From contig CALEPR010000049.1 of assembly GCA_937910665.1 (NCBI GenBank), positions 1-18,834 on the forward strand: DNA of 18,834 bases, read 5' to 3'. Below, piece after piece: positions 6,798 to 15,400 of this stretch. The translations under genes were made by a program, and so were the position numbers. Origin of the DNA: an uncultured Selenomonadales bacterium. GTDB lineage: Bacteria > Bacillota > Negativicutes > Selenomonadales > Selenomonadaceae. The notes under the pieces were generated by a model. That model worked only from the letters and a program-made list of their open reading frames with translations. It was not told where the DNA came from and did no database searches. How positions within the stretch are numbered: position 1 is the stretch's first letter; each line of letters begins with the position of its first letter.

Positions 6798-8534
6798 ATG
6801 TCGAAAGCTGAATTGAAAAATTTAATTGACGTTGCGGCAGGAAGAAAATCTGCTGACTTGGTGATAAAAAATTGCAAGATTGTAAATGTTTTCTGCGGAG
6901 AAATTGAGGACGGAGATATTGCGATTGTCGGAAATAAAATTGCGGGAATTGGAAAGGATTACGCCGGCAAAAAAATTATCGACGCACAGGGAAAATTTGC
7001 CGCGCCCGGTTTTATCGACGCACATATTCACATTGAATCAAGTTACATTTCGCCTGAACAGCTTGGAAAAATTATTGTTCCTCTCGGCACGACGACAATA
7101 ATTGCCGACCCGCATGAGATTGCAAATGTCTGCGGACTTGAAGGAATGAAATATATGCTCGGCGCGGCGAAAAAAACTGCGCTGAATATAATTTACGCGA
7201 TGCCTTCCTGCGTACCCGCCACGCCTTTTGAGGATGCAGGCGCGATTCTTGAAGCTGAGGATATGGAAGAAATTTTTGGCGACGAAAATATTTTTGGTCT
7301 CGGCGAATTTATGAACGCCGTCGGAGTTGTCAACGCGGACGAAAAAGTTCTGAATAAAATTTTGTTGGCGAAAAAATTTCACAAGCTGATTGACGGACAC
7401 GCACCGAATCTTTCAGGAAAAAATTTAAATGCTTACGTTTGCGCAGGAATTTTGGGAGACCACGAATGTATGACTGTGGAGGAAATGCAGGAAAAAATTT
7501 CTCGCGGAATGTACATTTTAATTCGCGAAGGTTCAGCATGTCATAATTTGCGCGAACTTTTAAAAGGCGTGACTGAAAAAAATTTGCGGCGTTGTCTGCT
7601 CTGCTCGGACGACAGACAGCCGAAAACTATTTTTGACGCAGGACACATGAACAGTCATTTAAAAATTTGCGTCGAGGAAGGTTTAAATCCTGTCGACGCA
7701 ATTCAGATGGCGACTTTGAATGCGGCAGAGGCTTTTAAACTTTTCGACAGAGGAGCGATTAAGCCGGGACTTCGGGCAGATATTGTTTTGCTGAACGACT
7801 TGAAAAATTTTTTTGCCGAAAAAGTTTTTATCGGAGGAGAACTTGTCGCGGAGGATGGAAATTATTTGCCGAAAATTATTTCTCACGACATTTCAAAAGT
7901 TCGCGGGAGTGTTCGCGTGAAAAATTTTTCTGTCGACAGTTTGAAAATGAATTTGCCTTCAAACAAAGTCAACGCGATAAAAATTTTGCCGGGCGGAGTC
8001 GTGACAAAAAAAATTACCGCAGAAATTGAACTCGATGCAGCTGGAGATTTTATTTTTAATCCTGCTCAGGACATTTGCAAAGTTGCCGTCGTCGAACGCC
8101 ACCACGATACAGGAAAAGTCGGCTTGGGATTTTTGGCAGGTTACGGAATTAAATTCGGCGCGGTTGCGGTTTCAGTCGCGCACGATTCGCACAACATAAT
8201 TGTCGCAGGCGTGAATAATTTTGAAATGGCTTTTGCCGTGAAAAGTTTAATCGAAATGGAAGGCGGCATGGTTTTGGTCAAGGACGAAAAAATTATTTCT
8301 TCGCTGCCCTTGCCAATCGCCGGAATTATGAGCGACGACAGCGGCGAACAAGTCAGCAAAAATTTAGAAAGACTTCATGAAATTGCATACGCCGAACTTG
8401 GAATAAATAAAAATGTCGAGCCGATTATGACTTTAACTTTTATGTCGTTGCCTGTCATTCCGGAAATAAAATTGACTGACAGAGGACTTTTTGACTACGA
8501 AAGTTTTAATTTCATTTCGATAACTGCCGAGTAA
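6798..8534 (+). CDS. ade: Adenine deaminase
   Basis: The 578-residue amidohydrolase converts adenine to hypoxanthine and ammonia for purine salvage. Metal-site motifs appear in order: FIDAHIHIESS (72-82), ADPHEIANV (103-111), GLGEFMNAVGV (167-177), LIDGHAPNLSG (197-207), GDHE (220-223) and LLCSDDRQP (near 266). A C-terminal domain typical of the AdeC/Ade family follows, with ERHHDTGKVGLGFLAGYG and VAHDSHNIIVAGVN. The length is as expected for the family. GGAAGG (6782-6787) lies 10 bases before the ATG. It stands alone on the plus strand. purL about 4 kb downstream belongs to the same broad pathway, but they are not in one operon. Confidence 0.96.
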   Translation: MSKAELKNLIDVAAGRKSADLVIKNCKIVNVFCGEIEDGDIAIVGNKIAGIGKDYAGKKIIDAQGKFAAPGFIDAHIHIESSYISPEQLGKIIVPLGTTTIIADPHEIANVCGLEGMKYMLGAAKKTALNIIYAMPSCVPATPFEDAGAILEAEDMEEIFGDENIFGLGEFMNAVGVVNADEKVLNKILLAKKFHKLIDGHAPNLSGKNLNAYVCAGILGDHECMTVEEMQEKISRGMYILIREGSACHNLRELLKGVTEKNLRRCLLCSDDRQPKTIFDAGHMNSHLKICVEEGLNPVDAIQMATLNAAEAFKLFDRGAIKPGLRADIVLLNDLKNFFAEKVFIGGELVAEDGNYLPKIISHDISKVRGSVRVKNFSVDSLKMNLPSNKVNAIKILPGGVVTKKITAEIELDAAGDFIFNPAQDICKVAVVERHHDTGKVGLGFLAGYGIKFGAVAVSVAHDSHNIIVAGVNNFEMAFAVKSLIEMEGGMVLVKDEKIISSLPLPIAGIMSDDSGEQVSKNLERLHEIAYAELGINKNVEPIMTLTFMSLPVIPEIKLTDRGLFDYESFNFISITAE

Positions 8535-8746
8535 AAAAAATTTTTACACAAAACTATTGATGCCTCTCAAAGCAAGCGAAGTATCTGAAAAATTTTTTTG
8601 TTAATTCTGGACTCGGAAAAAATTCCTGAAAAAATTATTCTGTTCATCATGGTAATTTTATTCACGCGATCATTAACGCACTTTTGGGAGCGGCGGCGAC
8701 TTTGCGAAGATAATTTTTTTAAAATTTTGGTGGGAGGAAAATTTTT
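8535..8746 (+). other. Spacer ade-SGNH with possible gene debris
   Basis: This 212-base spacer opens with GTAAAAAAAATTTTTAC, a weak AT-only hairpin. One plus frame reads about LSKQAKYLKNFFVN, then a stop, then HHGNFIHAIINALLGAAATL ending at TAA near 8711. That is low-complexity-free, protein-like sequence broken by a stop. A second short frame, MPLKASEVSEKFFC, starts at about 8560. I recognise no family. It may be a decayed gene or chance. Confidence 0.25.
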
Positions 8747-10372
8747 TTGTTGAAAAATTTTTTGACGTTTTGCATAACTTTTTTGTTGATGGCAGGCTTT
8801 GCAATTTTTTCAACCTTCACGGCGGAATTAACAGATATTTTTCAGCTTAAAGGAAAAAATATTTCTGCCGCCTTCACTCCGCAAGGAGATGATTTGATAA
8901 TGAGTTGGGATTCGATTCCGTATCCCTGCCTTTACAAAATTGAAACTTTAAGTCAAACTACAGGAATTATAAAAAATTCCCCGCGCTATCATTCTCTGGT
9001 CACGGAGGAAACAAGCGAATCAAATTATATTGTTCCCCGCGCTCCGATTCAAACTTTCTACAAAATTTCCGGCAAAGGTTTTTTCGGCGAACTTTTTAGT
9101 TCGGAAAAGTTAATCGCCAATCCAAATTTTCCCTACCCGACAAAACCTGTGACAATTTTTAAATATCCTGAAAAAAATCCCGCAAGTTTGATGCCGTTCT
9201 TGGTTTGGCACACAGTTCCCCGCGCAGTTTGTTACGAAGTTGAAATTTTATCTGCGCCGCCTGAAATTGAGGGAGGAACTTCTCTTTCGCAATTTTACAG
9301 TCTGGAGAGCACAAAAAAAATTTACACCAACGGTTGGCAAGCTGATCTCAGACCTTACAGAAATTATGATTCGCTTTATTGGCGAGTCAGGGCTTTGGAT
9401 TTGCATTTAAATCCTGTCGGAGAATTTTGCAAGGCAGAGAAAATTTATCTTGACGAATTTAAATCTGCCCCCGATTGTCCGCTGATAAATAATTTTGATT
9501 TTATGGACTATGTGCCGCTTCCAATTTATCCTGTTTACAGTTGGATTCCTCTTCACGACGGTTACAAATATGAAGTGGAACTTTTGACTCATCCTCCAAA
9601 AGTTGAAAATAATGTCGAGCCGAGTTCGGACAGCGTTTGGCGACAGACAACTTTAGATAAATCCAGTTGCTACGACGAATATGCCAGACCTTATGCCGGA
9701 CCATATTACTGGAGAGTTCGCGCTCTCGACGAGGAAGACAATCCGATCGGAACTTGGTCGAACTCTGAAAAATTTGTCGTCCCGGACTACGGCAAGGGAA
9801 TTTTCGCGGCAATTTTCGGCGACAGCATTTCTCACGGCGGCGGCGCAGTCAGTTATTCGCCTCGTTCGCTGGAATACAGTTACGCGACTTACATTGACTT
9901 CCCTGTAGTAAATTTAAGTCGGAGCGGAGATACTTCGCGCATGACGTTGGAAAGATTTGACAGAGACGTTTTGTTTTTCAAACCAAAAAATTTAATCGTC
10001 TTTACCGGCACAAATAGTTTGCGAGATACTACAATTACAGTCGAAGATATTATTTCAGACTTGAGGGAAATTGAAAGACTTTGCAACGCGAATGGAATTA
10101 GACCAATTTTTTTGACGTTGATGCCGATCAATCCTGAAAATATTCAGTACGCTTTCAATACTCCGACCGATCCGACTTGGCGCGAAAAACTTACTCAAGT
10201 AAATAATTTTATCAAGCGACAGGAATTTTTTATCGACTTGGAACCATATTTTTATGATGCTTTCGGAAAGATGGACGAAAATTTTTCAGTAGATGGAATT
10301 CATCCCGATCTTCGCGGAAAAATGTTGATGGGCGAAATTATAAATCAGAACAAAAATTTATTTAAAGATTAG
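8747..10372 (+). CDS. Secreted or membrane-anchored SGNH/GDSL hydrolase with two FN3-like repeats
   Basis: This 541-residue protein starts at TTG 8747, 9 bases after GGAGG; a second TTG at 8750 is possible. Residues 1-27 are a signal peptide or N-terminal anchor (KNFLTFCITFLLMAGFAIF). An apparent beta-sandwich segment (about 30-125) is followed by two related repeats at about 148-235 and 262-345. Both share the W-x5-Y-E-VE-L core and YWRVRALD near their ends, like fibronectin type III domains. The C-terminal esterase domain (352-541) shows block I GDS with nucleophile Ser360, block II Gly394 in RSGDTS, block III GTN (Asn423) and block V Asp516-x2-His519 in VDGIHPD. It therefore looks catalytically complete and extracytoplasmic. 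Such enzymes deacetylate glycans or cleave esters; the substrate is not evident. The FN3-like repeats suggest binding to the envelope or to polysaccharide. Confidence 0.85.
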   Translation: MLKNFLTFCITFLLMAGFAIFSTFTAELTDIFQLKGKNISAAFTPQGDDLIMSWDSIPYPCLYKIETLSQTTGIIKNSPRYHSLVTEETSESNYIVPRAPIQTFYKISGKGFFGELFSSEKLIANPNFPYPTKPVTIFKYPEKNPASLMPFLVWHTVPRAVCYEVEILSAPPEIEGGTSLSQFYSLESTKKIYTNGWQADLRPYRNYDSLYWRVRALDLHLNPVGEFCKAEKIYLDEFKSAPDCPLINNFDFMDYVPLPIYPVYSWIPLHDGYKYEVELLTHPPKVENNVEPSSDSVWRQTTLDKSSCYDEYARPYAGPYYWRVRALDEEDNPIGTWSNSEKFVVPDYGKGIFAAIFGDSISHGGGAVSYSPRSLEYSYATYIDFPVVNLSRSGDTSRMTLERFDRDVLFFKPKNLIVFTGTNSLRDTTITVEDIISDLREIERLCNANGIRPIFLTLMPINPENIQYAFNTPTDPTWREKLTQVNNFIKRQEFFIDLEPYFYDAFGKMDENFSVDGIHPDLRGKMLMGEIINQNKNLFKD

Positions 10373-10393
10373 AAAAATTTTTTGGAGTTTTTT

Positions 10394-11095
10394 ATGTTGG
10401 TAACAAACAGACAGGCACTTGCCGACGGCATCCGCGACGGTATTCCAATCGGCTTGGGATATTTTGTAGTAAGTTTTACTTTGGGGATCACGGCGAAACA
10501 TGCAGGACTTAATCCTCTGCAAGGATTTCTTGCAAGTCTTTTTAATAATGCGTCAGCCGGAGAATACGCAGGTTTCACGGTCATTGCGGCGGACGCTCCC
10601 TATCTTGAAATTGCGATTATAACTTTAATAGCCAATGCAAGATATTTATTGATGAGCGCGGTGATGAGTCAAAAATTTTCTGTCGACACTCCTTTTTATC
10701 ACAGAATTTTTGTCGGCTTCGATGTCACGGACGAAATTTTTGGAATTACAGTTGCCCGCGAGGGAAAATTAAATCCTTTCTACAATTATGGAGCTTTTAT
10801 TCCCGCTTTGCCCGGTTGGTCAATTGGAACTGCTCTGGGAATTATTGCGGGAAATGTTTTGCCGCCTTCCGCAGTCAGCGCACTGAGCGTCGCACTTTAT
10901 GGAATGTTTTTGGCGATAATAATTCCTCCGTCGCGAAAAGATAAAATTATCGGAATGATTGTCGCGATAAGTTTTGCGTCAAGTTTTTTGGCCGAAACTT
11001 TTTTTGGAGATATTTCCGCAGGAACTCGAACAATTATTTTGACAATTTTTATCGCGGGAGCGGCAGCAATTTTTAAACCTGTTAAAGACAATTAA
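10394..11095 (+). CDS. azlC: AzlC-family branched-chain amino acid exporter large subunit
   Basis: This 233-residue polytopic membrane protein starts with RQALADGIRDGIPIGLGYF, the hallmark of AzlC, followed by SFTLGITAKHAGLNPLQGFL and ASLFNNASAGEYAG. The mid-section ANARYLLMSAVMSQKF is also family-typical. About six hydrophobic spans are visible. I chose ATG 10394 because GGAG (10384-10387) is 6 bases upstream; the open frame from TTG 10382 has no site. AzlC works with the small membrane partner AzlD, which normally overlaps its 3' end. No azlD-like frame follows here; the sequence runs into an IS200/IS605-type end. Either azlD was lost or it lies elsewhere, so activity is uncertain. Confidence 0.92.
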   Translation: MLVTNRQALADGIRDGIPIGLGYFVVSFTLGITAKHAGLNPLQGFLASLFNNASAGEYAGFTVIAADAPYLEIAIITLIANARYLLMSAVMSQKFSVDTPFYHRIFVGFDVTDEIFGITVAREGKLNPFYNYGAFIPALPGWSIGTALGIIAGNVLPPSAVSALSVALYGMFLAIIIPPSRKDKIIGMIVAISFASSFLAETFFGDISAGTRTIILTIFIAGAAAIFKPVKDN

Positions 11096-11149
11096 AAAAT
11101 TTTTTGTCGCACTCAAAAGTTTCAAAAAAATCTTGCCGAAAAATTTTTT

Positions 11150-11208
11150 TGTCGCGGGAGTAACGGAATTGAAGTTCTCACCGCCTAAAGAGGCGGGACT
11201 TTTCTTGC
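11150..11208 (+). mobile_element. Relic of an IS200/IS605-type tnpB 3' end with guide-RNA scaffold hairpin
   Basis: The plus frame from 11150 to the TAA at 11186-11188 reads CRGSNGIEVLTA. RGSNGIEVLTA matches, from memory, the conserved C-terminus of many TnpB proteins. The coding end overlaps the hairpin CCGCCT-AAAG-AGGCGG (11181-11196), with partly complementary GAAGTT and GACTTTTC outside it. In IS200/IS605 elements this is the 3' end of the omega (reRNA) guide scaffold. The rest of tnpB, any tnpA and the left end are missing; upstream is only A/T-tract spacer from azlC. It is therefore a dead fragment, though the hairpin could still end transcription from azlC. Confidence 0.65.
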
Positions 11209-11311
11209 CGCATCAGGATAAATTTTTTGGAGAATTTTAATCTCCGAAGTAATACAATTTGTATCTCAAAGAATTTTTTTCTAAAGTATCTGATGCAGGT
11301 AAAAATTTTTT
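11209..11311. other. Convergent spacer after the tnpB relic
   Basis: AT-rich sequence lies between the tnpB relic and the 3' end of the minus-strand gene. It contains a small hairpin, GGAGA (11229-11233) with TCTCC (11241-11245), and the 13-bp palindrome ATACAATTTGTAT (11252-11264). Neither has a clean T-run, so I do not call a terminator. No gene is visible. Confidence 0.4.
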
Positions 11312-12337
11312 CTAAAAGGTCAGGCGAATTACAAAATTTATTTTTCCACCGTCCGCAGCGGTCACACTTTCAATATCTGCGTTCTTTGCGACAGAAATTT
11401 TCAAACGCCGCAAATAATTTCTGATATTGTCAGCTTTTTCAGTCGCGCCTTCAATCTCGGCGACGTTGCCCGACAAAGTTATTTTTGTCAGCTGAATTTT
11501 GTCGTCCGCAACTCTGCCCAACTTAATCAGCGAATTTAATTTTGTCGGTTCGTCGATCTGCGCGGCGAGAAATTCATTCAGCATTTTCATTTCGGAAATA
11601 TTTTTTTCTAAATCTTTTTGCAAAGTTATGAGTTCATTTTTGTCGGCAAGATTTTTTTGTGCGGCTTGAAAATTTTCCTGCGCCGAGTTCAAATTATAAA
11701 AAAGTTTTCCAAAAATTATTGAAGTCGCAAAAATAAAAATTCCGATTGCCGATGCAAAAATTTTTTTCCAATTCCAAACGCCGCCTTTATCTTTGACGAG
11801 ATTGGGAGATTTTTTTTCTGCGGCAAGTCGAGCGACATAAGCCGCCTTGTCAGAAAAAATTCCTGTAAGCGAAGTCATCAGACACAAAGTCATGGAATTT
11901 TTTTCCCACGCAGAAAAATATTTTTCTGCCGCTGTCTTTGTCATTGTTTCCGTCCAAAATTCTCCGCAAACTTTCGCGGAAGAGTAAAGCGCATTTTCTC
12001 CGACTTGAGCTTCAGCCCAGATTTTCACGGCGGATTCAATTTTGTCTTGCGGAATATTTTCAAAGTCCGGCTGAAAAGTCACGGTTTCGCCTTCCTTCAA
12101 ACAGAGTGCGGTTTTTGAAGTTTTCCAGCCATATTGAGCGCACAGAAAAAAAACTTTTTCGGCAAGCTGTTCTTCAGGAGAAATTTTTTCTGAAAAATCA
12201 ATTTCAAAATTCGCTTCAAAAGTTTCAAGTTTATTTGTCAGACGCGCAAAAAAAATTTTTTCGCCGTCATGATAAATTCCGACAACTTCCCCGACATCCT
12301 CGCGAAAAAAATTTTTTATCCTGTCAAAAAATTTCAA
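11312..12337 (-). CDS. GspL/PilM-PilN-like bitopic membrane protein
   Basis: This 341-residue protein (from TTG 12337) has a cytoplasmic part (1-190) with the VVGIYHDGEKIFFARL opening of GspL/PilM-like actin folds. One transmembrane span follows (about 193-214, FASAIGIFIFATSIIFGKLF). A periplasmic coiled coil (216-262) and a small C-terminal domain (265-341, with KITLSGNVAEIEGATEKADN) complete it. That order resembles PilM-PilN or GspL assembly-platform proteins of type IV pili and type II secretion. The match is by layout, not strong motifs. The frame is open to ATG 12469, but the promoter at 12366-12395 lies inside that extension, which argues for a later start. TTG 12355 is another option; neither TTG has a good ribosome site. 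No other pilus gene is nearby, so it may be an orphan with a different role. Confidence 0.6.
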   Translation of the reverse strand: MKFFDRIKNFFREDVGEVVGIYHDGEKIFFARLTNKLETFEANFEIDFSEKISPEEQLAEKVFFLCAQYGWKTSKTALCLKEGETVTFQPDFENIPQDKIESAVKIWAEAQVGENALYSSAKVCGEFWTETMTKTAAEKYFSAWEKNSMTLCLMTSLTGIFSDKAAYVARLAAEKKSPNLVKDKGGVWNWKKIFASAIGIFIFATSIIFGKLFYNLNSAQENFQAAQKNLADKNELITLQKDLEKNISEMKMLNEFLAAQIDEPTKLNSLIKLGRVADDKIQLTKITLSGNVAEIEGATEKADNIRNYLRRLKISVAKNADIESVTAADGGKINFVIRLTF

Positions 12338-12365
12338 TTCAATCTCAACTTTCAAATTTTTCTTG

Positions 12366-12395
12366 ATTATATCACAGCAAAATTTTGTTACGCAA
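12366..12395 (-). promoter_or_regulatory. Promoter of the minus-strand membrane-protein gene
   Basis: On the minus strand TTGCGT (12395-12390) and a perfect TATAAT (12371-12366) are separated by 18 bases. The expected start of transcription is near 12360, giving a leader of about 22 bases to TTG 12337. Confidence 0.6.
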
Positions 12396-12424
12396 TTTCT
12401 TCTAAACTTCTCAATAATTTTTTC

Positions 12425-12453
12425 TTGTGAATTGAATTGTCTGCAGATATAAT
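12425..12453 (+). promoter_or_regulatory. Promoter of purL
   Basis: TTGTGA (12425-12430), a 17-base spacer and a perfect TATAAT (12448-12453) lie 40 bases before ATG 12493. The leader would be only about 33 bases, too short for a purine riboswitch. This promoter is divergent from, and does not overlap, the minus-strand promoter at 12366-12395. Confidence 0.75.
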
Positions 12454-12492
12454 ATTTGCAACAGTTCAAATTTTTTTTTTAGAGGTAACAAT

Positions 12493-15400
12493 ATGGTAAA
12501 AAGAATTTTTGTTGAAAAGCGCGAAGGTTTTAATATTCCTGCGCGACAACTTTTTGAAGATTTTGTTGAAACAGTCGGCGCAGAGAATTTAAAATCCGTG
12601 CGGCTGTTCGTTCGTTATGATATTGAAAACTTGAGCGACGAAGATTTTTTGAAAGTTCGCGACATTGTTTTTCGTGAACCGAACGCAGATAATTTTTTTG
12701 ATGAACTTCCTGCAGAACTTGATTTGAAAAAAACTTTTGCGATTGAATTTTTGCCCGGTCAATTCGATCAACGCGCCGACTCCGCCGCTCAATGTGTTCA
12801 GCTTGTCACCGGCAAAGAGCGTCCGATAATTCACTCCGCGCAAGTAATTTTTTTGGACGGAAATATTTCCGCCGAAGATTTTGAAAAAATAAAATCTTAC
12901 TCAATCAATCCGATCGAATCTCGCGAGGCAAGTTTTGAAATTCCTGAAACTTTGAAAATTTCTGCAGAAAATCCTGCCGACGTGGAAATTATTTCCAACT
13001 TCAATAATTTTTCTGACGACGATTTAAAAAATTTTTTAGCCGACAGAAATTTTGCCATGAGTTTCGACGACTTGAAATTTTGTCAAAATTATTTTGCTGA
13101 AGAAAATCGACCGCCGACAATTACCGAGCTGAAAGTTATCGACACTTACTGGAGCGATCATTGCCGCCACACAACTTTCAATACCGTGATTGATGAAGTG
13201 ACTTTTGAGGACGGAAAATATCGCGCTGAATTTGAAAAAACTTTTGCTGATTATCTTGCTGAAAAAAATCCCGACAAAGAAATTTCTTTGATGGACTTGG
13301 GGACGATTGTTGCAAAAATTTTAAAGCGCGACGGAATTTTAAAAAATCTTGATGAATCTGAAGAAATTAACGCTTGCAGTTTCAAAATTAAAGCTGACGT
13401 GGACGGACGCACGGAAGATTGGCTGATTATGTTCAAGAATGAAACTCACAATCACCCGACAGAAATTGAGCCTTTCGGAGGTGCGGCAACTTGTCTCGGC
13501 GGAGCAATTCGCGATCCACTTTCTGGCAGAAGTTTTGTTTATCAAGCAATGCGTGTGACAGGTGCGGCAGATCCTCGCAAAACTTTGTCTGAAACTTTGC
13601 CGGGAAAACTTCCGCAGAAAAAAATTGTTCGCGGCGCGGCGGCAGGTTACAGCAGCTATGGAAATCAAATCGGACTTAGCACAGGTCAGGTTAAAGAAAT
13701 TTATCATGAAGGTTATCTTGCAAAGCGCATGGAAATTGGCGCGGTAATTGCGGCGGCTCCTGCTGAAAATGTTGTTCGTGAAAAACCTGTTGCCGGCGAC
13801 AAAATTATTTTGCTCGGCGGTCGAACAGGTCGAGATGGTATCGGTGGCGCGACAGGTTCAAGCAAAGTTCACACGCAAGAATCTTTGACAAAAAGCGGCG
13901 CAGAAGTTCAAAAAGGTAATGCTCCGACCGAAAGAAAAATTCAACGCCTGTTCAGAAATCAAAAAGTCAGCAAACTTATCAAGCGTTGCAATGACTTCGG
14001 CGCAGGCGGTGTTGCAGTTGCTGTCGGTGAATTGGCTGAAGGTTTGAAAATAAATCTCGACGCTGTCAGAAAAAAATATGACGGCTTGGACGGAACGGAA
14101 CTTGCAATTTCTGAAAGTCAGGAGCGAATGGCTGTAGTTTTAAATCCTGCCGACGTTGAGACTTTTATAAAATTTGCCGACGCAGAAAATCTTGAGGCTT
14201 ATGAAGTTGCAGAAGTTACCGACGATGAAAAACTTGTGATGACTTGGCGCGGAAAAGAAATTGTGAATATCGGCAGAAAATTTTTCGACACAAACGGAGT
14301 CAAGCAACATGTCAATGTCAGAGTTTCGAGTGTGGAAAAATATTTTCGCCAAAAGTTGCCTGAAGATATTAAAACTGCTTGGATAGAAAATTTGCAGAAA
14401 TTAAATGTCTGCAGTCAAAAAGGTTTGGTTGAGCGTTTTGATTCGACAATCGGTGCGTCAACAATTTTAATGCCTTTCGGAGGAAAAAATCAGTTGACTC
14501 CTGCTGAAGGTATGGCGGCAAAAATTCCTGTGGACGGCGAAACTAAAACTGCAACGGCGATGACTTTCGGTTTCGATGCAAAAATTTCTGAATGGTCACC
14601 TTATCACGGCGCGATTGACGCAGTGACTTCAAGTCTTGCGAAACTCACGGCGATGGGCGCGGACTTTTCAAAAGCGTATCTGAGTTTCCAAGAATATTTC
14701 CAGCGACTTGAAAAAGTTCCTGAAAAATGGGGAAAACCTTTCGCCGCACTTTTGGGAGCATTTAAGGCGCAAAAAAATTTTGGAGTGGCGGCGATTGGTG
14801 GAAAAGATTCAATGAGCGGAACTTTTGAAAATTTAAATGTTCCTCCGACGCTTGTAAGTTTTGCGGTTGCTCCCTGCGATGCTGATAAAATTATTTCGCC
14901 GGAATTTAAAATGTCAGGCAACAGAATTTATCTTGTCGAGTGCGAGCGCGATGAATTTAATGTTCCGAACTTCCGCAAACTGAAGAAGAAATTTGCAAAA
15001 GTTCATGAATATATTTGCGCGGGAAAAATTATTTCTGCAATGTCGATTGGCGTTGGCGGAATTGCAGAGGCTGTTTCAAAAATGTCTGTCGGCAATGACA
15101 TTGGTTTTAAATTTACTGAAAATGTTCAGCTGTTCAGAAAAAATTATGGCAGTTTGATTTTGGAAGCGGCGGCAGGTGTCGAACTTGATTTTACTGAGCT
15201 TGGCGAAACAATCGACGCACCGCAAATTGAAATTGGCGACATAAAAATTTCTCTGGAGGAAATTAAAAAAGTTTGGACAGAGCCGCTTGAAAAAATTTTT
15301 CCGACGCAAGTTAAAAATATTTCCGACAAGAAAATTGAAAATAAAATTTATAAAGCTGAATTTTTGCAGAAGTCGAAAATTAAAATTGCCAAGCCGCGAA

